Virus record (IMG/VR): IMGVR_UViG_3300042261_000294
Span: 1-42,085 of that record
Reading direction: 5' to 3' (one strand)
Length of the DNA: 42,085 bases
Origin: a virus
The notes under the pieces are model-generated. The model made no database searches. It was not told the DNA's origin and saw only the letters and a program-made list of their open reading frames with translations. Positions within the stretch are counted from its first letter, which is position 1. Each line of letters starts with the position of its first letter. Made by a program: the position numbers and the translations under genes. Shown here in pieces: positions 6,751 through 15,026 of this stretch.

Positions 6751-7550
6751 GGTACCTCCCCTCCATACCTGTGCAGGGCGAGTTTCTCTTGTCGTAATAC
6801 AGCTTCATCGAACCAGGCTTTACGACTTCTCCAGGTCTTTGCTCTAGAACTACGCTCACCGCGATTTTCGTAGTACCTGGTCTTATCCTCAACATTCTCT
6901 TGACTTTTCATAAACCCATAGTGGAAACAGACCGGTGGAAACACATAGGAGTACCCTCCACCAAGATCTCTGACCACTCGGTGCTTCACACGCACGTAGC
7001 CACGCATCAAACTGCGACCGTTACGGCTGGGATGATTGTGGTTGTCCGTGTATCTGTCCCCTCGCCTCACATGCCAGAACCGCGTGTGCGGCACATCGTA
7101 GTATCCACCCGTGATAAAGTGTTTCTGACTGTGCCAGAAGTGGATCTGTGGCACGGTGTAGGCCGAGTACTGAGGATGCCGACGCATGTTGTCAATGAGC
7201 TCACGTAGATCCTGCTTGCGGTAGAACTCATCCGCGTCAATGACAATCAACAGTCCTGGGTCAATGTACTCCATGTATCTGTTGCGCAGCTCACACTTTG
7301 CATTGACGCCACCCATGCTCGTCCAACCGTGTTGGATAAACGTGATCTTGTGATCAGGGTCGGGAAAGCTCTGCACAATCTCTGCGGTGCGGTCCGTACT
7401 TAAACCACGTTCGGTAACACGCTGCGGAGGGTATAGACGATCGGCGCCTTCAACGACCACGATACGGTCTGCGAACTCGTAGTGCTGCTCGAGATTCTTG
7501 CCGAGGTACTCTTCCTCGTTGAGTACAATCATGCCGATGGTTACGGTCAC
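6660..7550 (-). CDS. glycosyltransferase family 2-like protein
   Basis: Transfers a sugar from a nucleotide-sugar donor. The GT-A fold N terminus reads 'IGMIVLNEEEYLGKNL', followed by 'RIVVVEGA' and the metal-binding DxD-type motif in 'VIDADEFY'. Charged, aromatic C-terminal half with 'HFWHSQKHF', 'HTRFWH' and 'CFHYGFMKS' segments as in phage and bacterial GT2 proteins. It starts at GTG 7550 within a GTGA overlap with the methyltransferase. The last ~28 residues (Gly/Ala/Pro/Gln-rich) are encoded by the GC-rich repeat and the stop TAG lies inside it, so the original C terminus was probably replaced. First or last member of the glycan cluster; substrate unknown. Confidence 0.85.
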   Translation of the reverse strand: MTVTIGMIVLNEEEYLGKNLEQHYEFADRIVVVEGADRLYPPQRVTERGLSTDRTAEIVQSFPDPDHKITFIQHGWTSMGGVNAKCELRNRYMEYIDPGLLIVIDADEFYRKQDLRELIDNMRRHPQYSAYTVPQIHFWHSQKHFITGGYYDVPHTRFWHVRRGDRYTDNHNHPSRNGRSLMRGYVRVKHRVVRDLGGGYSYVFPPVCFHYGFMKSQENVEDKTRYYENRGERSSRAKTWRSRKAWFDEAVLRQEKLALHRYGGEVPECFAPQCGVGLAGVAMASQAPNGQGQQGP

Positions 7551-8080
7551 TTCTGAGCTCCTACACCTAAGTTGACTGGTCCGTGGTCATGACCTCTGGT
7601 TTTGTCAAGGTCAAATATACTTGTGAATCCTGCCAGTCGTAGCTTGAAGTGCAGGTGAGATCTATCAAACAGAGCTCTGTGCCACATGGCTTCAATGCCG
7701 TGCTTGGGATAGGAAAACACACGAGCAGCACACCAGTCTGTCGGACTGTAAATCATTCCATGACAGTCCCAGTCATCTGGCAGTTTCTGCTCCAGATAGG
7801 TCTTTACCACAATCTCAAAGTCAACTGTCCAGCATTCAAATACACCCCCAGGTTTGAGAATACGATAGACTTCCTTCAAAGCTCTTTCCGTATTCATCCA
7901 TGGAATGTGTTCGATTACGTGGCTGGCGAAGATCAGGTCGTAGGTATTGTCCGGCAACGGCAGTGGTTCATAACCCCAGCGAGCCATGTGTGTAAGGATG
8001 ACACCCGGATTGGCAACGGCGTCCAGTGTTTCGAAGCCTTCCAGCGGTGCATCACCAGGACCGATTTCTAGTAACCTCAT
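7547..8080 (-). CDS. SAM-dependent methyltransferase (class I)
   Basis: The 177-aa product has the class I methyltransferase pattern: motif I LLEIGPGDAP at the N terminus, motif II/acidic region, 'YDLIFASHVIEHIPW' (post-I/motif IV) and 'LKEVYRILKPGGVFECW' (motif VI). This is a Methyltransf_11-type fold, common in sugar or glycan O-methylation. Start ATG 8080 overlaps the GT4 stop by ATGA, so the genes are translationally coupled. It is compact, with little beyond the core fold. The methyl acceptor is unknown; cluster context suggests a sugar. Confidence 0.87.
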   Translation of the reverse strand: MRLLEIGPGDAPLEGFETLDAVANPGVILTHMARWGYEPLPLPDNTYDLIFASHVIEHIPWMNTERALKEVYRILKPGGVFECWTVDFEIVVKTYLEQKLPDDWDCHGMIYSPTDWCAARVFSYPKHGIEAMWHRALFDRSHLHFKLRLAGFTSIFDLDKTRGHDHGPVNLGVGAQK

Positions 8081-9072
8081 GATACAGCCTCCAGCCAGTT
8101 GGCGGCGTGTACTTCAGGACGGTGATGGTCGGCAATATCCATCGGTATGATCGGCTGCACACGCTTCAGGGCGATGGTCCAGGCACGCAGGTCTCCCATC
8201 GGCACGGTGGTTATCCAACCATTGACTTCAGTTTCCCGAAGGTAGCTGCCCGTGGCTGAGGCAATGACTGGGCGACGGCGGGCGTGAGCTTCTGCCACAG
8301 TCAGGTCGTAACCTTGGGCGTAAGCTGTGGGAACAATAAGTGCGGTTGAATGGTCGTAAATGTGCGGCATGTCCTTGCGTTCATAACCACTGACTATGGT
8401 AAGCTCCACTCCAGCTTCTTGTGCTGCCAGCTTTGCCGTGTCAAACATACGCTCGCCGTGACCAGAGATGGCAGCACAGATAAACCTCTTTGTAGGTGGA
8501 GGCACCAGAGGTTCTCTGAAGAAGATGGGGTCAATCGGGTTATACACAAGCCATGACTGAGGTAGCCCGAACAAGTCTAAGAGCATCCAATGCTCGTGAC
8601 GACTCACACCAATCACACGGTCAAACGTGTTGATGGCGTTACGCTCACGCATCATGTCATTACCGTTGAAGGTAGGGCTACTGCGGCGACCCATGCAGAA
8701 CAGGTTCCACCGCGTTAAGAAGTCTCCCCAGGAGAAGCCGTGTAACGTGACGACCTTCATGCAGGAGAACTCACACCACCAGCGGCGGTTGATATCCAAC
8801 GAGTCGCTATGGATGATGTCGGGGTTGAGTGACCTACACAGATCGTTACACTGCATGGCAAACTCGGCCGAGTACTGCTGCGACAGTACGTTGAGGTGAT
8901 GGACGGTAACGCCGTCGATTTCCCTGGTGCCGCGCAGCGTAGCATGGTCCGTGGTAATCACGTGTACGTCGTGGCCGAGCTTGCTCAACGCCACGGCACG
9001 GTCTTGACACACGAACGGCATACCACCAGGACGATGGGTTGGATACACACGACAGACAGATGCGATCCTCAT
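8077..9072 (-). CDS. glycosyltransferase family 4-like protein
   Basis: A GT-B fold retaining glycosyltransferase of 331 aa. The N-terminal Rossmann-like domain shows 'GGMPFVCQDRAVALSKLGHD' with the usual 'VHVIT' strand. The C-terminal donor domain has 'ALIVPTAYAQGYDLTVAEAH' followed by 'RRRPVIAS', the E-x7-E region of GT4 enzymes. Start ATG 9072 with AAGGG about 6 bases before it; ATGA overlap with the upstream methyltransferase-like gene. Substrate not predictable. Confidence 0.88.
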   Translation of the reverse strand: MRIASVCRVYPTHRPGGMPFVCQDRAVALSKLGHDVHVITTDHATLRGTREIDGVTVHHLNVLSQQYSAEFAMQCNDLCRSLNPDIIHSDSLDINRRWWCEFSCMKVVTLHGFSWGDFLTRWNLFCMGRRSSPTFNGNDMMRERNAINTFDRVIGVSRHEHWMLLDLFGLPQSWLVYNPIDPIFFREPLVPPPTKRFICAAISGHGERMFDTAKLAAQEAGVELTIVSGYERKDMPHIYDHSTALIVPTAYAQGYDLTVAEAHARRRPVIASATGSYLRETEVNGWITTVPMGDLRAWTIALKRVQPIIPMDIADHHRPEVHAANWLEAVS

Positions 9073-9560
9073 AGGTTTCCCTTAAAAGCGGCAGCGAAGT
9101 TGACACAGGTCTGACGGGATCGAAATGAACCGGCGTCATAGTACTCACAGTAGAGCAACTGCTGCTCTACTTGGTTCAGGTTGAACGTGGGCGTACCTGC
9201 GATGGCTGCATGCCATCCATACCGCGTCTGGTCCCCGTCACTGCCCAGACCGTTGAAGCCTCGGTTACGGCAGAACAAATCTTGGATCCACAACTCCCTG
9301 CACGCCTTGAGGGCATTACAGAACCAAGCCATTGGATCCTGCGAGTAGTGGAACACGTTGCACGCCACGATGATATCAAACTTACCTGAACACTCTTTAG
9401 ATAGATCCCAGGTTTCCTTGCCCACACAAACCAATAGGCCAAGAGGTTGAAGGATCTCTATCTGACGATCATCCGGTGAACAGGCTAGAACCTTCGAGAT
9501 TCCTGTACCGCGAAGTTTCACCAGTCGCTGCAATGCCGCGTAGTCTTCGGGAACAGCCAT
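9069..9560 (-). CDS. methyltransferase-like protein
   Basis: ATG 9560 overlaps the upstream TGA in TGATG, with GGAG five bases ahead; GTG 9563 is an alternative. The 163-aa protein has a Rossmann-like pattern with 'ISKVLACSPDDRQIEIL', 'FDIIVACNVFHYSQDPMAW' and 'CRELWIQDLF', resembling a class I methyltransferase. It lacks a clear glycine-rich motif I, so it may be a degenerate or highly diverged member. It sits between the deacetylase-like and GT4 genes. Confidence 0.65.
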   Translation of the reverse strand: MAVPEDYAALQRLVKLRGTGISKVLACSPDDRQIEILQPLGLLVCVGKETWDLSKECSGKFDIIVACNVFHYSQDPMAWFCNALKACRELWIQDLFCRNRGFNGLGSDGDQTRYGWHAAIAGTPTFNLNQVEQQLLYCEYYDAGSFRSRQTCVNFAAAFKGNL

Positions 9561-10174
9561 CACTTCTCCAAGGCAATGAGATGGTCTTTGATCAACGACA
9601 CAAGTTTCTTAGTGGCATCCGTGTCTACTTCCCACGGTACATGCAGCGTAATGACCTGCACACAGTCGTAGGTGCGGTTCTTTTCAATCTGCTTGATGAG
9701 CTCGGCGGAGCGGTCATACAGCAAATCGTTGGCCGAGTAGTGCTTGACCCCGTTGATGTTGATGGGCTGATCACCGAGGTGATGGTGCTGACAGTAGAAT
9801 CCGCCGAGGAATGTTCTGCCGCCGCACTCTGCCCAGTTGATCACATCAGAGATCTGATACGCATTGAAGGGTGGGATATAGATATCAGCCTGGAGCTTGG
9901 TACGGGCGATACCCATTTCACGAAGGGTGACAGCCTTACCACGTACATGATCCCAACCATGTACGGCGCGGCAGTAATGCGGAAGGCTGAGAAAGCAGTA
10001 CAGTCCGTGGGCGTTGACCCACTCAGGCACCAGACCATATACAGCGGGCAAGCCTTCAAGACCGGTCTTGTGGACCCACTCAAAGAAGTGAGTCAGACTG
10101 TGGTCACTGCCACACTCTGGCAGGTCTCCATTGACTCTACCTACGTCATCAACCCTAAGGATGAACTGCTTCAC
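9560..10174 (-). CDS. polysaccharide deacetylase-like (NodB/DUF2334-type) protein
   Basis: GTG at 10174 overlaps the upstream stop as GTGA and has AAAGG upstream; it is preferred to the longer ATG at 10231, which would overlap the previous gene by 61 bases. The 204-aa product starts 'VKQFILRVDDVG' with the paired Asp 9-10 expected of the metal/catalytic site, then 'HGWDH' with His 72 and 76, then 'IPPFNAYQIS' and a closing 'VITLH'. This order fits the carbohydrate esterase family 4 / DUF2334 barrel. It would remove acetyl groups from a glycan. Activity is inferred from pattern and neighbours only. Confidence 0.72.
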   Translation of the reverse strand: MKQFILRVDDVGRVNGDLPECGSDHSLTHFFEWVHKTGLEGLPAVYGLVPEWVNAHGLYCFLSLPHYCRAVHGWDHVRGKAVTLREMGIARTKLQADIYIPPFNAYQISDVINWAECGGRTFLGGFYCQHHHLGDQPININGVKHYSANDLLYDRSAELIKQIEKNRTYDCVQVITLHVPWEVDTDATKKLVSLIKDHLIALEK

Positions 10175-11901
10175 AAAACTGCCTTTCCATACCGCACGAG
10201 GTCGTTGAACGGTTCTGCCATAGTTGCCCAACTGTGAGCCATTGCCCAGTCACGAGCTGACTGGCTGGCTTGGATAATCTCCTTGCCGTGCCAAGTCTTA
10301 CACAGCTTCACGAGATGCTGCACGCTGGGAGTATACCAGTCGACCGGTCGCTCGACACGACGCTTCTCCACCATACTGTCAATACGCTCCAGGGCAGGTA
10401 TCTCATTCCAGGGTCTACCGTTGGTGGTGATCACCGGCATACCGCAGGTCATTGCCTCGTGAGCTTCCAGGCCGATGCCGTCCACCGAGTGGGGACTGAT
10501 CAACACATCCCCCTCATTGTAGAGCTCACTGTTACACTTGGTCGTGCCCAGTCGCTTGGCGTTACCCCAGTTACCGTTCATCTGGTCCCGTACCAGCAAG
10601 GGCATTTCCGGCCAGAGCTTCAACGCCTCGCGTACAACGTCACCACCCTTGCGACCATGCCAGCCCCCGTGACCGTTGAGGAATAGGAAACGCTCACAGA
10701 CCGTGCGCTGCTTGAAGATGAAATGGTCGGGGTCTGTTGGCCAAGGAAAATGCACGCACGGTATCACGTGAGCGAACTGGTCGTAGCAGTGCTCGGTAGG
10801 ACAGAGGAAGAGGTTGGTTTCCATCGGCCATCCCTTGGCTCCAGGAGGCATCCACTCCATCATGGGGATACACACGATACGCTTGCCGAGACGGCGGCAT
10901 GTTTCCACAAGGTTGTCATAGTATGGACGCTCACAGAACACCACGACGTCCACGGACTTAACAAACTCTGTGACCTTCACGCCGGTAGGACAGACCATAC
11001 AGTCTACGTCGTCCGGTGGCTCTTTCATACCGAACTTGGGATGGGGCTTGATCAACCAGCGATACACATCGGCGTACTTGGCTATCTGTCGGTTGAGCTC
11101 GCCGAGGCCCGAATCAACATGAAAGCCCACTAGCCCTATGCGGGGCTTGCGCGGCGCATTACCACTGGTAATAATTTCCACCGGAATCTGAGTGCCTTTG
11201 GGCAGAAGGTTCATGGCGTCGTAGTCTTCGCCAAGAAAGGTGCTGGCGTGTGCGTGCTTGCCGTTGCCGAGTGAGCTACGGTCGCCCGTATGCTGAGTCA
11301 GCGAGGGCATGTGGATATACTCCTTGAATCCTGCCAGTCGCATGGCTTCTACGATACCACCGTCGATCAGCTTCCACAGGCGATTAGGATTGTCCGACGT
11401 ACTGGCTGGACGCCCTATCCAGTACGAGCTCTTCAACAGGGCTTGACATGCCTCGTTGTCAAATACCAACGCAACGGCACCCTTGCCAAGTTGGTTACTG
11501 AGGTACCATCCCTGGGACTCTGCCTTGCGTTGGTTGAGATCAAACAGATAAAGGTTGAGGTATCCCTTGGTTGGATACGGAGAGAGCTCCAGGAACTGAC
11601 GAAGGTTCCTGTAGGTAACAAAGTCATCCTGGAATATGGCATAGCGATCCGCCTGAGTATTTCTGATGAACAGTTCACTCAAGGCAAGGTGGAAGTTGCC
11701 GTAGATACGCAACGCTGGATAGTGACAGGTGTGGTTGAGAGCTCTCACCATAGGTGGGGCAGTATCTAGAGTTACTGCACCATCCACGAATAACCACGGG
11801 TCGGTGAACCCTGCCTTATCCAGCGATGCCAGAGTTCGCTCCAATAGACCGTTCTTGATACGCTCTGCAACGGTCGTTACACCATACGCCCAGGTGATCA
11901 T
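10171..11901 (-). CDS. two-part glycosyltransferase (576 aa)
   Basis: The N-terminal ~230 residues look like a GT-A-type domain ('MITWAYGVTTVAER', 'AIFQDDFVTYRNL' with an acidic DxD-like site, 'GYLNLYLFD'). The C-terminal ~330 residues look like a GT-B/GT4 domain: 'RIGLVGFHVDSGLGELNRQI', then 'RFLFLNGHGGWHGRKGGDV', 'VLISPHSVDGIGLEAHEAMT' and 'GMPVITTNGRP'. The second half has the E-x7-E-type region. It is thus a probable bifunctional enzyme adding two sugars. ATG 11901 lies in an ATGA overlap with the preceding small gene. Acceptor unknown. Confidence 0.85.
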   Translation of the reverse strand: MITWAYGVTTVAERIKNGLLERTLASLDKAGFTDPWLFVDGAVTLDTAPPMVRALNHTCHYPALRIYGNFHLALSELFIRNTQADRYAIFQDDFVTYRNLRQFLELSPYPTKGYLNLYLFDLNQRKAESQGWYLSNQLGKGAVALVFDNEACQALLKSSYWIGRPASTSDNPNRLWKLIDGGIVEAMRLAGFKEYIHMPSLTQHTGDRSSLGNGKHAHASTFLGEDYDAMNLLPKGTQIPVEIITSGNAPRKPRIGLVGFHVDSGLGELNRQIAKYADVYRWLIKPHPKFGMKEPPDDVDCMVCPTGVKVTEFVKSVDVVVFCERPYYDNLVETCRRLGKRIVCIPMMEWMPPGAKGWPMETNLFLCPTEHCYDQFAHVIPCVHFPWPTDPDHFIFKQRTVCERFLFLNGHGGWHGRKGGDVVREALKLWPEMPLLVRDQMNGNWGNAKRLGTTKCNSELYNEGDVLISPHSVDGIGLEAHEAMTCGMPVITTNGRPWNEIPALERIDSMVEKRRVERPVDWYTPSVQHLVKLCKTWHGKEIIQASQSARDWAMAHSWATMAEPFNDLVRYGKAVL

Positions 11902-12251
11902 GACTGCTCCGCTAACTTGATGGCCTCGTTCAACAGTCCAGGCAATGGATCAAGCGGGTTGAGCTTGAAGATCCAGCCCAGCAACACCGCGTTCTTCGCC
12001 GCACGAAAGTAGTCCTTCCAGCCGTACTTCTCCTGGTTCTTACTCATGAGCTTGAGGAGGGTTTCCTTCTGTTCACGACAGCCCTGCGGACCTAGCGTGT
12101 TCATAATGTCTGCCAGCAACACGCAGGAGCATTGGGCGTTGTTGTGGATACCCAGACGCTTGAGCAGTCGCCAGAGTTGTGAGCCGACACCGTTGCCGTT
12201 GACCACTTCCTGGTACATCTGCTCGAGAGCTTCACGGTCTTCAGGGGTCAT
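11898..12251 (-). CDS. small glycan-cluster-associated protein (117 aa)
   Basis: ATG 12251 shares a base with the upstream TAA (TAATG) and has GGAG about 7 bases ahead; the in-frame ATG 12266 is less likely. The helical product has a short Cys pattern 'LGIHNNAQCSCVLLADIMN' then 'GPQGC', which I remember from small proteins or domains beside glycosyltransferases in planctomycetes. Function unknown. The C terminus is helical and hydrophobic in part ('AVLLGWIFKL') but not a clear membrane anchor. Confidence 0.7.
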   Translation of the reverse strand: MTPEDREALEQMYQEVVNGNGVGSQLWRLLKRLGIHNNAQCSCVLLADIMNTLGPQGCREQKETLLKLMSKNQEKYGWKDYFRAAKNAVLLGWIFKLNPLDPLPGLLNEAIKLAEQS

Positions 12252-13222
12252 TACAATACTCCACAAGCTGCCAGTAGTTGCTTCGAGTCAACAGAGTCCA
12301 AGGCTTCTCTGTTTCGTTCAATAAGCTGGAGCAGTTCTGCGTGGTCAGGGTGATTTGAGTCGCAGACGTTGGCTGACTGATATTGATACGTCGTATGCCA
12401 GAGGGGCAGAAAGGCTTTAAGCTCAATACGGTCTGCTCCAAATTTCTTACCAAGGTCAATAAAGGCTGGGATGTCCCTCCAATTCTTAGAGTAGACAGTC
12501 ATGTTGAGCCATAGGTCAATAGGGCGAATGACCTTCTCGTTGGCTATTACTGACAGTCCATTAAGCAATCGATGCCAGTCACCACCACGGACCATCTGAT
12601 AAGTCTGCTGAGTTCCGGCATCCATTGAAATCATTACTCGATGAATCAACGGGCGACACTTGAGGGAAGTCCAGTTGGAAGCAAGCAGCAGACCATTGGT
12701 GAACAGTTCAATCTTCAAGTTGGGGTAACGGTCCCAGTTGAGATCAAGTAGCTGGCGATCGGCGGCTGAAATAAATGGGTCACCTGCATGGCTGAAACTC
12801 AACTGTTCTGCCGTTGGTAGAAACTCATCGAGGATCAACTTCTGTGCCGCCACAATGCAAGGATCGTTGTCGATGATATGATTTTCTCGACAGATCCAGC
12901 ATTTCAACTGGCAACTACGATCATTACCCAGAGAAATCGACTTGGGACCGACAGTCATCTCAGGCTGCCAGTGCTCTGGAAATGGAGCCTCGTATACATG
13001 ACCCAACTTCGGTCTTGGGCATGTAACACATTGCTCCCATCGCTGCTCCAAGATGCAGGCCCTCAACGCTTTGAGACTAACGTGGTTCCATACGTCCCAG
13101 GCTGTCTTAGGAGACAGAACTCTGCCATAGTATCTCAGGTCAGCCCAACCGTTGCAGCAAGTGCTGTAGATGTGGCCGACGTTGGCAAAGAGATATTCAA
13201 ACGGAAAATTGCAGCGGAGCAT
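12251..13222 (-). CDS. radical SAM protein with N-terminal SPASM-like Cys region
   Basis: A 323-aa radical S-adenosylmethionine enzyme. The [4Fe-4S] motif is C104-QLK-C108-WI-C111 (CxxxCxxC), followed by 'FSHAGDP' (GGE-like), 'ELFTNG' and 'MISMDAGTQQTYQMVRG', all standard for the TIM-barrel core. Before the core, residues 1-70 carry 'STCCNGW', 'AWDVWN', 'LRACILEQ' and C65-VT-C68, which resembles a SPASM auxiliary-cluster region placed N-terminally instead of C-terminally. Coupled by TGATG to the PRTase-HAD gene. The substrate is unknown; a sugar or a peptide of the virion is plausible from context. Confidence 0.85.
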   Translation of the reverse strand: MLRCNFPFEYLFANVGHIYSTCCNGWADLRYYGRVLSPKTAWDVWNHVSLKALRACILEQRWEQCVTCPRPKLGHVYEAPFPEHWQPEMTVGPKSISLGNDRSCQLKCWICRENHIIDNDPCIVAAQKLILDEFLPTAEQLSFSHAGDPFISAADRQLLDLNWDRYPNLKIELFTNGLLLASNWTSLKCRPLIHRVMISMDAGTQQTYQMVRGGDWHRLLNGLSVIANEKVIRPIDLWLNMTVYSKNWRDIPAFIDLGKKFGADRIELKAFLPLWHTTYQYQSANVCDSNHPDHAELLQLIERNREALDSVDSKQLLAACGVL

Positions 13223-14133
13223 CAGTTGTAGACCTTCGCGATGGCTGGGCAGATTACGCGCTTGAGGGTACGTGCAGCAATCAGTTCTGCTTGAACTGGA
13301 TCTGACTCTACAAAGATTGTAGCACGGGATTCACCGTAAGCTCGGGCCTTCATTTCTCCAGGGTTGTTCAATTCCCAGTCGTCTTGTGGAAACACCAACT
13401 GCTCGTATCGTATGCCTCGTGTTGCAAGCCAGTCCTCTGTGTGCTGACGGTAACGACGCTTGCGGCCTGTGGCGATCAGCGGTACGACAGACCTTACAGG
13501 ACGCTGGAGCAAAGGCGCGGCCTGGATGTACTTTTCATACTTACAGTCTGTCCACTTAGGATCAGGATCTGGGCACAGGATGCCGTCGATGTCCAAACCT
13601 AGACTGGCCGTGTACACACTGTTGAAGAGATTCCATTCCAGGTAGTGAGGAATAGGTAAGAGCCGACCTATCAGCTCGACCTGCTTTCGCTGCTCTGGGC
13701 TGACGTAGATAGCAGACAGAATGTAGTCACGCTTGATACCAAGCTCTTTGATCCTTTCCATAGAACGACCTGTGGCTACAGTATCGTCTACGATCAGCAG
13801 GCGACCAGTATCTCTATCGTTACGCAGTCTCCATCCATGAGGCACAGGCTCTAGTCCGCAGGACTCGTGAACCATGAACAGGTCCAGATGCAGAAGCTCT
13901 GCAATGATCGAGGCGGAGGTCATTCCGCTACGAGGTATACCAGCGACTGCGGTTACATCTACAGGCACGCGCCCTGCAAAGTCCAATATGTCAGTCATGC
14001 GTTGTGCAGAGCTGATCCACTGAAGACGCGGTGGTTCTTTCTCGTCACAGATACGTACTGCGGTTCTGGATCTCTTATTACCGCAGCGAACGCAGATGAC
14101 ATAACCTGGATACTCACGATACTCGCAGAACAT
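13222..14133 (-). CDS. phosphoribosyltransferase-HAD fusion protein
   Basis: Two enzymes in one chain of 303 aa. Residues ~40-160 form a type I phosphoribosyltransferase with the PRPP loop 'LLIVDDTVATGRS' (112-124) and the PPi loop near 'GIPRSGM'. Residues ~175-300 form a HAD-like phosphatase: motif I D181-I-D183-G, motif II IATGRK, and a late 'VESDPVQAELIA' acidic motif. A Cys pair (C14, C17, possibly with C3 and C29) precedes the PRTase and may bind zinc. Start ATG 14133 overlaps the cysteine-rich gene's TAA. The fusion would make or break a nucleotide or sugar phosphate; the exact reaction cannot be read from sequence. Confidence 0.85.
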   Translation of the reverse strand: MFCEYREYPGYVICVRCGNKRSRTAVRICDEKEPPRLQWISSAQRMTDILDFAGRVPVDVTAVAGIPRSGMTSASIIAELLHLDLFMVHESCGLEPVPHGWRLRNDRDTGRLLIVDDTVATGRSMERIKELGIKRDYILSAIYVSPEQRKQVELIGRLLPIPHYLEWNLFNSVYTASLGLDIDGILCPDPDPKWTDCKYEKYIQAAPLLQRPVRSVVPLIATGRKRRYRQHTEDWLATRGIRYEQLVFPQDDWELNNPGEMKARAYGESRATIFVESDPVQAELIAARTLKRVICPAIAKVYN

Positions 14134-15026
14134 TAAGCTGCCCTAACGTGAAACGTAACTCCTGAAGCGTCACACTCAACACGATTAGAAGTACAGGTAC
14201 TACTGTCGAGGGTCAGATAATCGTCCAGCAACATACAGTCAATCTTGCCGGTGTACGCTTTGCTGAAAGTGCCGCAGGACCAGTAACGTGTCGTTCCAAT
14301 ACCTTCGTCAAACCGCCCAAAGCTGACTACTCCAGATATGGTGGTTGTGTTGGTCAGCGTATTGTAGGAGATCTGCACGGACACTGAAATATAGGTTACG
14401 CACCATCCTCCGCTGAGAGCTCCAGCAATCAACCAGGTACAAGCCGCGCTCTTGCTGTTGATAGGTAGTACGAAGGTTCTGTTGGCAATTGAGCAATCAC
14501 ACGCCCCGTCCACAAAGCCTGTGAGCGTGACTTCCAGCTCGTCTGGGTAGGTATTGCTCAGACAGCCTTGACAGTAGCTTGGATTGGTCTCACCGCAGAT
14601 AGCTTCCAGCGTGATGGTGGAGCCTGACCAGTCGCAGTAGGTATCATCGTCCGTGACATTGGTAAGTACCAGTCCGTCCAGTTCATCACAGCAGTTCAGT
14701 GGTATGTAAGACTCTACTGAAACTTGCCATACGGCTGCAAGGGTTGTACCACGATAGAGAGATACCTGAGCCGTCAGGTCCCCAGCGATCTCTACAAGTT
14801 CAAACTGCCACCAGTCTGCGGTACCACACGGACCAGAAGCAAAGCTCCATGACCAGAAGCACACTTCTGAGTAGGAGAGTACGATAGAAGTGTTGTGATC
14901 ATCGCAGTCACTGCACGTTTGATTCGCTGCCCCCGCAATCGTGATACGAATCTTTTCAGGATTCTTGGGATCACAGTTGATACAGGGAACAGGTCCACAG
15001 CATCTACCACCAGGAGAGAATCTCAT
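14133..15026 (-). CDS. cysteine-rich virion/tail protein with two tandem repeats
   Basis: The start is ATG 15026 (ATGA overlap) or ATG 15032 (AGGAG 4 bases upstream); about 297 aa. The N terminus is 'MRFSPGGRCCGPVPCINC'. Two ~125-residue copies follow, each beginning with a strand like 'ITIAGAANQTCSDCD' or 'VTLTGFVDGACDCS', then an 'NxTFVL'-type strand, a Trp-rich middle and a final 'L..D/L..SxxC' strand. The beta-rich, disulphide- or metal-rich design resembles repeated domains in planctomycete proteins (memory). Being last in the tail block suggests a receptor-binding or tail-tip role. No enzyme motif seen. Confidence 0.75.
   Translation of the reverse strand: MRFSPGGRCCGPVPCINCDPKNPEKIRITIAGAANQTCSDCDDHNTSIVLSYSEVCFWSWSFASGPCGTADWWQFELVEIAGDLTAQVSLYRGTTLAAVWQVSVESYIPLNCCDELDGLVLTNVTDDDTYCDWSGSTITLEAICGETNPSYCQGCLSNTYPDELEVTLTGFVDGACDCSIANRTFVLPINSKSAACTWLIAGALSGGWCVTYISVSVQISYNTLTNTTTISGVVSFGRFDEGIGTTRYWSCGTFSKAYTGKIDCMLLDDYLTLDSSTCTSNRVECDASGVTFHVRAA

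Noticed and set aside
9476-10237. A 253-codon + strand frame opposite the deacetylase-like gene
   Set aside because: The - strand genes here overlap by ATGA/GTGA and show family motifs; the + frame has neither.
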